15,159 bases of DNA from Bacillota bacterium (GTDB lineage Bacteria > Bacillota > Clostridia > Acetivibrionales > DSM-1351): assembly GCA_023392075.1 (NCBI GenBank), contig JAEVZU010000284.1, positions 1-15,159 on the forward strand, read 5' to 3'. This document shows positions 7,133-12,502 of this stretch, piece after piece (within the stretch, counting starts at the first letter, position 1; the number at the start of each line of letters is the position of its first letter). The translations under genes and the position numbers were made by a program. The notes under the pieces were generated by a model. The model was not told the origin of the DNA and did no database searches. It saw only the letters and a list, made by a program, of their open reading frames with translations.

Positions 7133-8169
7133 ATTCCAGTCCTCTTTACTTTGAATGTAGTCATATACCCGGTTTTATCTATGTTATGAATAGTTGAAAC
7201 AATATAATAGCTTCCGCTGAAGCGTTCATCTATTCCCAACAGCTTGACCGACTTTCCTGCCCTGACCAGGGGATTGCCATAACATTTGCCATGACCGGAT
7301 ATAAACTCTTTCAGCAGGCTGTTATACGCCGCTTTTGCCGCACCCTGCGCCTCATTCAGATCAATGAGATTTTCAACCCAAACAGCTACCGGTGACTCTT
7401 CGATGGCTGCTGATGAAATATCAAAGCCGGATTCCTTCCCATCCATTTTCGTTGTTTCATCACCTTTTTTGGCCGTTGCTTCTATTTCCTTCTTTTCTTT
7501 TATATCCCAGCCCCGGACCACTACCTGGCTTCCCCGGGTCAATGTCCTCAGCTCCAGCGTTAATTCCTCAAAATCCTTCCTATAATTAAAGACCGGAAGT
7601 TCAGGCGCTTTTGCCGCACGTGATTTTACAAAATACATTTTCTTATCGTCGGCATATAATTCGTAATCCAGATATGCAGCCCTCTTTAGCAAAAACTCGT
7701 AGTTGCTAAGATTATTTTGAAAAACATAGGGGTAAACTGTTTTGGAATCATCAACCTGCGGTGATAATCCGTGCTCCTTGGCTATCTCACTTGCTATGTC
7801 ACTGTCTTTTTTCTTTGTAAAAACCTTGTTCCTGGTGCCCATTCTAAGCCTGTGAAGCATATCGTAACCCCTTATTTCCAAAATAGAGTGATTGCACAGG
7901 TTGAGTTCCAGTGATGTGATTTCCCCGCTGACCATGGGTTCCACTTTGTCAAGACCCATTGATAAAGTCAGTTTGTCCCCGGGCTTAAAGGTTTTCAGAT
8001 CGATACCGCGCCATTTTCCATCTTTGCTGTCTACCATATTCAGCTTAATAGAGAACATTGCAGGCAGGTTTATCTCATCTTCCACAGTTACTCCTTCTAC
8101 AGCGCTCATCAGGTCACTTGAAAAATCAGTACCATTTAACTTTATTTTGTAGTTTGCTACACTGCCCAT
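7129..8169 (-). CDS. gp27-like baseplate hub protein (phage late control D/VgrG N-terminal half)
   Basis: A 346-residue protein forming the trimeric hub that adapts the sixfold tube to the threefold spike. Seen: an N-terminal beta domain with F-x-IKLNMVDS near 39-48 and FKPGDKLTLSMG near 61-72; ILEIRGYDMLHRLRMGTR near 95-112, the motif common to gpD and VgrG hubs; a NLSNYEFLLKRAAYLDYELY block (about 152-172), also typical; and a C-terminal half with SGSYYIVSTIHNID near the end. The ATG lies 12 bases after the LysM gene stop, and its AAGGTG site overlaps that stop. It corresponds to the first half of Afp8. The reading frame shows no damage, so the hub/spike separation is not a recent nonsense mutation. 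Confidence 0.9.
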   Translation of the reverse strand: MGSVANYKIKLNGTDFSSDLMSAVEGVTVEDEINLPAMFSIKLNMVDSKDGKWRGIDLKTFKPGDKLTLSMGLDKVEPMVSGEITSLELNLCNHSILEIRGYDMLHRLRMGTRNKVFTKKKDSDIASEIAKEHGLSPQVDDSKTVYPYVFQNNLSNYEFLLKRAAYLDYELYADDKKMYFVKSRAAKAPELPVFNYRKDFEELTLELRTLTRGSQVVVRGWDIKEKKEIEATAKKGDETTKMDGKESGFDISSAAIEESPVAVWVENLIDLNEAQGAAKAAYNSLLKEFISGHGKCYGNPLVRAGKSVKLLGIDERFSGSYYIVSTIHNIDKTGYMTTFKVKRTGI

Positions 8170-8181
8170 AACTGCATCACC

Positions 8182-8796
8182 TTAATCCGGTATAACCAGA
8201 GTCCTTCCAAAATCGTTCTTATCCGGAAAACCAAGCGGATTGATTATCTTATTTACCTCAGCGATTATACGCCATTTCATGGGATCCTTGAGAGCTTCAT
8301 TCGCAATCAGATCCAGCCTGTCACCGCTTTTGACTATCCACAGCTTTCTGCAGGCCTCCCTGCCTTCTGCTATCTCAACTTTCTTTTCAGATTCATCCGA
8401 TATGAATGTGACATCCAGCAGTGACCTTACAGGAGTTCCGTCTTCTAAAAACATGGTAAACTTCTGATCAATTTTGCTGAGAACACCCCGGTAAGTAAAC
8501 TTTCCCCATATAAACAGACATACCGTCGGCTTTTTTGTGTTTTTACCCGGTACTTTCGGATCCAGCAGTGAAGTGAGCTTTTCAGTTTCAAGCTTTACAT
8601 CCCTTCGCCTTTCATAGGTGTCGTAAAACAGTGATACCTTAAACTCGGGAGTCTCCGAACGTATGAACTGCTTTTTATCATTTTCGCCGGTATACTTTCC
8701 TTCAAAGGAAACAGTGTATTCATTCGGATTGAACATTACTGTAATTGGAACTGCACCGGCCAAATCCAATGGAATTATTTGTGCCTTTTGTGCCAT
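8182..8796 (-). CDS. LysM-domain baseplate protein (Afp7-like, gp53/gp54-type)
   Basis: A 204-residue protein expected at the tube-baseplate junction. Seen: the eCIS family opening VMFNPNEYTVSFE (20-32); a WGKFTYRGVLSKIDQKFTMF block (97-116) followed by DGTPVRSLLDVTF (119-131); and a C-terminal LysM-type module (about 152-204) starting WIVKSGDRLDLIANEAL and closing with a LVIPD-type strand. In this family the LysM module works as a structural element of the baseplate; peptidoglycan binding is not established here. The ATG overlaps the stop of the 451-residue gene by one base (TAATG), with GGAGGGG about nine bases upstream. There is no signal peptide, which fits cytoplasmic assembly. Confidence 0.93.
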   Translation of the reverse strand: MAQKAQIIPLDLAGAVPITVMFNPNEYTVSFEGKYTGENDKKQFIRSETPEFKVSLFYDTYERRRDVKLETEKLTSLLDPKVPGKNTKKPTVCLFIWGKFTYRGVLSKIDQKFTMFLEDGTPVRSLLDVTFISDESEKKVEIAEGREACRKLWIVKSGDRLDLIANEALKDPMKWRIIAEVNKIINPLGFPDKNDFGRTLVIPD

Positions 8797-10151
8797 TATC
8801 TAATACCCCTCCGATCTTTTTGAATTCCCAGCCTCTTCTCTATAAGTCCGTAAACTTTTTCGGCAATCAGGTTTAGTCCCTCAGGACTGTCAATATCCGT
8901 TTTGTTGCCTCGTGCAGAGGTGGTAAGGGCTTTTGTATATACTTCATTCCTTCCAGGCAGTATTCCCTCAGGAAGCTGATTTTCTGCTGCCGTAGGTTTT
9001 TCCCGTTTGGGTTTATATAGTATCAAACCTGAATCTTTACTTTTTGGTAAAAACCCGGGCATATTTTTTTGTGTTGGCATATGAGCCTGACCATCAGCAA
9101 CTTCACGTTTTTGCTTTTCCCAAGACCTTGTTAACGGTGCCGCCTGATAATATAACTCCTCCAAAACCGTATTCTTTTGGATATTAGTGCGTTCCAGCCG
9201 TTCAAACAGATTTCCGGGCACTTTCCGATACGTCTCTTCAGCTTGCAGCAGCATGTTTTTACTGATCCTGTAATGGTTTGAAAATCCGGTTACATCATTG
9301 AACTTCGTATAATTAAATACCTGGTCATAACGTGTAATATTTTGCTGCTGCATCCCCTGTTGTTTTAACAGTAAAGGCTCAACTGTGTTTTTATATGCAT
9401 CCGGAGTTCTCTTGCCGTTTTCTGCATTGTATACTTTTGCAGGCGGTTCTCCGGGAATAAGTGGTGCTGCCTTTTCGTATTGAAAAGCTTTGTGTACAAT
9501 TGGATAGTTTGTGTAATATGACTTTGTACCGCCATTAAAATTTATAATTCCGGTATGCAGGTATGAATTTCTGAGTAGAGTTGTTGTTTTTAATTGCATT
9601 ATCCGGTTGCCCGGCAATACTTTATTGTACGGTATTATATTCGCATTGGCTGCCGGCAGGTCAGTGTTTACATTTACAGTGCGGTAATTTATATCTTCCC
9701 TTGTAAGCTTTAATTCCTCAACCTTTTGAGCTGAACCGGTATTGTTTGTATATCGTATTCCGTTCGGGGTTCTATTTCCTCCTGTAATTGCACCGGAAAA
9801 ACCAGGCCTATTCAATAGCTTGTCCGAATATATGTAAAGGAGTACCGGCTTTTCCTGAATAGCTTTCAAATATACCGGTTCTTTTCTCCCTGTCAGAATA
9901 CTAATAATGGGTTTATATTCACTTAAGTACCAATTGTGATTATTGATTACTTCGGGTATACTATCCTTCTTTAATTCCCCGGGTTCCTCATAATCTTTTA
10001 TACCCCTCCTGAAGACTAAACTGCCGAATTGCTTCCAGAGTCTGTTGATACCGTATTTCTCAAATATTTTTTGTGTAAAATATACGTCAATTTGCCTGTT
10101 TAATCGTACGGGTATAATTGTTACCGGCTTTAATTTGTTTATTTTCAGCAT
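8796..10151 (-). CDS. Unrecognised 451-residue eCIS-locus protein, low-complexity middle and conserved-looking C-terminal helix
   Basis: I do not recognise the body of this protein. It is rich in Asn, Tyr, Lys, Pro and Gln, with no signal peptide, no membrane segment and no Cys-based motif. The first ~105 residues look partly structured (a helical stretch around IFEKYGINRLWKQFG). Residues ~110-420 look mostly disordered. The last 25 residues form an amphipathic helix containing EKVYGLIEKRLGIQKDRR. From memory, proteins in this slot of other eCIS loci end in a similar Vy-LI-RL-ER-R-G motif, so the tail may be a docking helix; this is unverified. I start at the ATG 10151..10149 with AAGGG nine bases upstream, not the TTG at 10160, which abuts that site. 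It sits between tube 2 and the LysM gene, which suggests a baseplate-proximal or assembly role. Confidence 0.75.
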   Translation of the reverse strand: MLKINKLKPVTIIPVRLNRQIDVYFTQKIFEKYGINRLWKQFGSLVFRRGIKDYEEPGELKKDSIPEVINNHNWYLSEYKPIISILTGRKEPVYLKAIQEKPVLLYIYSDKLLNRPGFSGAITGGNRTPNGIRYTNNTGSAQKVEELKLTREDINYRTVNVNTDLPAANANIIPYNKVLPGNRIMQLKTTTLLRNSYLHTGIINFNGGTKSYYTNYPIVHKAFQYEKAAPLIPGEPPAKVYNAENGKRTPDAYKNTVEPLLLKQQGMQQQNITRYDQVFNYTKFNDVTGFSNHYRISKNMLLQAEETYRKVPGNLFERLERTNIQKNTVLEELYYQAAPLTRSWEKQKREVADGQAHMPTQKNMPGFLPKSKDSGLILYKPKREKPTAAENQLPEGILPGRNEVYTKALTTSARGNKTDIDSPEGLNLIAEKVYGLIEKRLGIQKDRRGIR

Positions 10152-10172
10152 GTTTACCAACCCTTACAATCC

Positions 10173-10190
10173 ATGTATGCAAGCATACAT
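10173..10190. promoter_or_regulatory. Palindrome just upstream of the 451-residue gene
   Basis: ATGTATGC (10173-10180) and GCATACAT (10183-10190) form a perfect 8-bp dyad around AA. It lies seven bases upstream of the AAGGG site of the orphan gene. As RNA it would be a tight hairpin beside the ribosome binding site; as DNA it could be a dyad operator. The function is unknown. The rest of the 77-base gap shows nothing else clear. Confidence 0.35.
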
Positions 10191-10228
10191 TTTCTTCATG
10201 GAGGTTATATCATATACGTAATACGTTT

Positions 10229-10705
10229 TTATCTGTGCATCTGAATTCCGTTATGCGTCAATACAATACTTTCAGCGGCAACAGTACTGCTGCCTGCACT
10301 GAAAGCCGGCCCCTCCCACTTTATCGGGCATGCGTCCAGAAAATCCCACCAGATGCTTGGATTGCCCGAATGATCAAGCAGGCAAATGGAACCATTCTTT
10401 CTGGTTATTACTCCGTTTATTACCTGCTGGTACCAGTTCCACAGGTAATCGTCACTTGTTACCCCATGTTTCAGCGTTATATCACTGTATTTTGTCTGAG
10501 TCAGAAATGCATACTCCTTATGATTCTCGCCGCCGAAGGTTTTCCGTTCAACCTGGGTCTCGATGCTTAACCCCGAAACATCAGTAAAACCGCCGACAGT
10601 GACCCCGTCTATTTCAACTACAAAGTTAAAGGCCAGGTAAGGATCCTTCCTGCTTCCAGGAACCCAGTTCCTTCTCTGCTCAACGTTAACCATTTTATAT
10701 TCCAT
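10229..10705 (-). CDS. Tail tube protein 2 (gp19 family, Afp5-like baseplate-proximal tube)
   Basis: A 158-residue gp19-family tube protein. Seen: DPYLAFNFVVEIDG near the start; a GFTDVSGLSIETQVERK block (39-55); ITLKHGVTSDDYLWNWYQQV; and a C-terminal W-DFLDACPIKWEGPAFSAGSS block followed by AAESIVLTHNGI. The pattern is shared with tube protein 1 (12038-12481), but the two differ through much of their length. The AFSA and ESI blocks are common to both. In Afp-type systems the second tube protein forms the first ring on the spike hub, and position just before the baseplate genes supports that here. ATG at 10705 with TAGGAGG five bases upstream. An internal Met at residue 5 is a less likely start. 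Confidence 0.92.
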   Translation of the reverse strand: MEYKMVNVEQRRNWVPGSRKDPYLAFNFVVEIDGVTVGGFTDVSGLSIETQVERKTFGGENHKEYAFLTQTKYSDITLKHGVTSDDYLWNWYQQVINGVITRKNGSICLLDHSGNPSIWWDFLDACPIKWEGPAFSAGSSTVAAESIVLTHNGIQMHR

Positions 10706-10720
10706 GGTAACCTCCTAAAC

Positions 10721-10920
10721 CTCAAGAAAATTCGATACGCTCAATTGTTTTAGTGCTCATTTCTTTACGAGATAGCGATCAAATTTTCTTGTTCGCTACG
10801 GGGGACTACTCCCCCCTTCGACGGAGCTTACGCTCCTGAGCACCCCCTCTAAACCGGGAAGGGGAAATCCCCTTTCCAAACCCCGAGTATAGAAATTTAA
10901 CTATTTGGAATTTTCTAGTG
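10721..10920. repeat. Hairpin-rich non-coding repeat-like element, about 200 bases
   Basis: The 273-base gap 10706-10978 holds a compact structured block. Its ends form an imperfect inverted repeat, CTCAAGAAAATTCGA (10721-10735) against the complement of 10906-10920 (12 of 15 positions agree). Inside are GGGGGA-CTAC-TCCCCC (10800-10815), GGAGC-TTAC-GCTCC (10823-10836) and AAGGGGA-AA-TCCCCTT (10859-10874). A longer imperfect stem joins 10723-10740 and 10775-10791. The G/C-homopolymer content is unlike the surrounding coding DNA. It looks like a dispersed MITE/REP-type repeat lying in the 5' leader of tube 2, just before its Shine-Dalgarno. No flanking duplication or coding sequence is visible. 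Confidence 0.5.
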
Positions 10921-10978
10921 TACTATTTCTAATTATGCAATATCAATACTTACAGCCATGTCAAAACTGTATAAATTC

Positions 10979-11164
10979 CTATACTTCAAAGAAATCTTTT
11001 TCGTTTTCATCTCCATTGAGTTTCTTGTTAATCTGGCTGATTTCCCTGCACCAACGTCCTCTCTCAAAGTGTTCCAGGCCCATTACCGTTTTGTAATCCC
11101 AGTGCAGGTAATAGGACAAAAAGGCTACCTCCTCGTAGAGGCGGTCGAGAGGGTAGCCGGCTAT
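10979..11164 (-). CDS. Small DUF6760-like eCIS protein with no canonical start codon
   Basis: A 61-codon frame, too short for usual ORF cut-offs, reads GYPLDRLYEEVAFLSYYLHW, then MGLEHFERGRWCREI and an Asn/Lys-rich tail ending FFEV. The LDRLYEEVAF-x2-Y-LHW and LEH-ER-RW-EI pattern matches a small eCIS-associated family I recall as DUF6760 (name from memory). Its role is unknown; an assembly or adaptor protein is plausible. The frame has no ATG, GTG, TTG or CTG between an upstream stop at about 11195 and the conserved block. The only near-cognate is ATA (11164..11162), which overlaps the TAG stop of the upstream gene as ATAG. Alternatively it is reached by a -1 frameshift at the preceding G5 run. 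The coding content is well supported; the start is not. Confidence 0.8.
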   Translation of the reverse strand: MAGYPLDRLYEEVAFLSYYLHWDYKTVMGLEHFERGRWCREISQINKKLNGDENEKDFFEV

Positions 11165-11529
11165 TCCCCCAGCGTCTCGGCCTCTATTTCAAAGCTGTGA
11201 TCACATTTAGGGCATTTGGTTTTGATAATGTTTGCACCGTTTTGGTTAATCCTGTTATACAGTTCCTGCAAATAGGAAAAATCAGATGTATATAATTCCT
11301 CAATTACCCTTGGCGTGATCATTTTAAGTGAACCAAGGCTTGTTACAACTCTGGAGAGCAGTATTATGGACAAATATGCCGGATTTTGCTGCACTCTTGC
11401 ATCCCGCAGCGGCATTATTTCGTCAGCTGCCGTTGCAAGCCTCATGATTCCCTGTTTATGTACCGTGCCTGTCTCATCCACATATCCTTTGGGCAGGGTA
11501 AAATTAAACTCGGTCTGTAAAAAATCCAT
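11161..11529 (-). CDS. Small tail/baseplate assembly protein (gp26/assembly-chaperone-like) with C-terminal CPKC
   Basis: A 122-residue protein. Seen: FTLPKGYVDETGTVHKQG near the start; IMRLATAADEIMPLRDAR (28-45); NPAYLSIILLSRVVTSLG (49-66); VIEELY and YLQELYNRIN (75-94); and a short C-terminal tail with one CPKC pair (106-109). I recognise the RLATA-DEI-PLRD-RV-NPAYL pattern from small eCIS and phage proteins annotated as tail assembly or baseplate hub chaperones, but not with certainty. A single CxxC is half a zinc site, so metal binding would need dimerisation or a partner. ATG at 11529 with GAGG nine bases upstream. The codons before the stop are CTG GGG GAA TAG, and the DUF6760-like frame begins in the -1 frame at exactly this point. 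Confidence 0.8.
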   Translation of the reverse strand: MDFLQTEFNFTLPKGYVDETGTVHKQGIMRLATAADEIMPLRDARVQQNPAYLSIILLSRVVTSLGSLKMITPRVIEELYTSDFSYLQELYNRINQNGANIIKTKCPKCDHSFEIEAETLGE

Positions 11530-11566
11530 TTGAGCAACCTCACTTTATTAATAAGAATTATGGGTA

Positions 11567-11606
11567 TTTTGCATGCCCTCCAGGGTTGAAGTGGAGGGCT
11601 GCAAAA
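11567..11606. other. Strong stem-loop upstream of the assembly-protein gene
   Basis: TTTTGCA (11567-11573) and GCCCTCCA (11575-11582) pair with TGGAGGGC (11592-11599) and TGCAAAA (11600-11606), making a 15-bp stem with one bulged base and a nine-base loop. It lies between the probably very abundant tube 1 message and the baseplate genes, 38 bases before the ATG of the assembly protein. There is no U-tract after it on the minus strand, so it is not a classic intrinsic terminator. It could protect upstream sheath/tube mRNA or mark a processing point. Confidence 0.55.
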
Positions 11607-11735
11607 CATTTTGAACCAAGCCTTTCAATTTTAGGGGCAAAAGAAGCTTGATGAAATAGTTATTGAATATGACCTGCTACCTCATTATATAAACTTTTGC
11701 GAGTATGTTATCATTTCAATATACACCACACTGCA

Positions 11736-12011
11736 TACCCTCTATTGACAATGTATCACACGCCTCACGCCGGCTATTTTGCCACTTTTCTTTGTCGTCG
11801 TCCTTGCCTTGCGTCAGCAAGGCTGCATCCATCCTCCTCGAAAATTGCCGAAATATCTCAGCGCGAGGTCTGTGATTTTTGAGTAAGATAATTTGGCTTG
11901 CGGCAAGGCAAACGGCGTGCAGTAAGGCTTTGTGCCTTGCAAGCGGCTTTAACGCAGCCGCAGGGCAAATTGACCACTCAAAAACGTATTGTACATTGTC
12001 AATAGAGGGTA
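11736..12011. mobile_element. MITE-like element with perfect 18-bp terminal inverted repeats and TA flanks
   Basis: CCCTCTATTGACAATGTA (11738-11755) and its exact complement at 11992-12009 bound a 272-base segment, with TA immediately outside both ends (11736-11737 and 12010-12011). Internal GC-rich hairpins include GCCTTGC-GTCA-GCAAGGC (11806-11823) and a longer imperfect one around 11893-11944. No convincing ORF lies inside. Perfect inverted ends, a TA flank and no transposase fit a non-autonomous element of the IS630/mariner type; that family assignment is inference. It sits in the 508-base gap between tube 1 and the assembly-protein gene (11530-12037), which otherwise holds only the stem-loop at 11567-11606 and AT-rich sequence. 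Confidence 0.75.
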
Positions 12012-12037
12012 TAGCTTCTTAGTAATACTTCTGCGGC

Positions 12038-12481
12038 TTATTTGACTCTTGTAATTCCTTCATGAGCCATTTCGATTGATTCGACGCTGACTTCATTACC
12101 CTTTGCACTGAATGCACTGACATCATATTTTATAGGCCATGCCTCAACGATGTCCCACTGAGCCTTTTCATTGCCTTCTTCATCCACGAGGATGACAGAT
12201 AAACTTTTTCTGTTATTGAGAGCACCCTTCTGTACAACCGCTTTACGCCAGTTGTACAATTCCATTGAATCGGTAAGGCCTCTTTTAAGAGTTACATTGC
12301 CGAATTTGCTGAGACCGGATAGCTTTCTGGAATGAGGTGCATCGGTTCCCTCTCTGTATTCAACAGCTTCTGTCGATGTATCCGGTATTGTAGCGTCGGA
12401 AAAGGCTGCCACCTGAATACCGTCTATGACGACTCTGAATCTAAAATTTCTGTATGGATCAATTCTCTTGCCTGTAGCCAT
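12038..12481 (-). CDS. Tail tube protein 1 (gp19 family, Afp1-like main tube)
   Basis: A 147-residue protein expected to stack as hexameric rings forming the inner tube. Seen: DPYRNFRFRVVIDG (8-21); VAAFSDATIPDTSTEAVEYREG, the loop/strand segment typical of gp19 tubes; a SGLSKFGNVTLKRGLTDS block (about 55-72); LYNWRKAV; and VEAWPIKYDVSAFSAKGNEVSVESIEMAHEGI to the end. Length and motif order match main tube proteins of the family. It follows the sheath stop by 21 bases, with a GAGGAG site eight bases before the ATG, the usual sheath-tube pairing. It is followed by a 508-base gap with a stem-loop, suggesting the sheath/tube part of the message is produced or kept at a higher level (inference). 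Confidence 0.94.
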   Translation of the reverse strand: MATGKRIDPYRNFRFRVVIDGIQVAAFSDATIPDTSTEAVEYREGTDAPHSRKLSGLSKFGNVTLKRGLTDSMELYNWRKAVVQKGALNNRKSLSVILVDEEGNEKAQWDIVEAWPIKYDVSAFSAKGNEVSVESIEMAHEGITRVK

Positions 12482-12502
12482 GGTTTAATCTCCTCTCTGT
12501 TG

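Noticed and set aside
10166..10201. Leader peptide of 11 codons (MKKMYACIHGL) before the orphan gene
   Set aside because: There is no ribosome binding site (the bases before it are CCTCC), and the frame only reflects the palindrome.
10905..11200. Plus-strand ORFs at 10905-11096 and 10958-11200
   Set aside because: They are antisense to the DUF6760-like frame, whose conserved motif on the minus strand is far more convincing.
11567..11606. Intrinsic terminator after tube protein 1
   Set aside because: The stem is strong but no U-tract follows it on the minus strand; T and A runs are part of the stem itself.
11697..11882. 61-codon plus-strand ORF running into the MITE-like element
   Set aside because: It crosses the terminal inverted repeat, lacks a Shine-Dalgarno and has no family resemblance. 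It is probably chance.
11736..12011. CRISPR array or tRNA genes in the long gaps
   Set aside because: The repeats are inverted, not regularly spaced direct repeats, and no cloverleaf or CCA-end pattern could be found.
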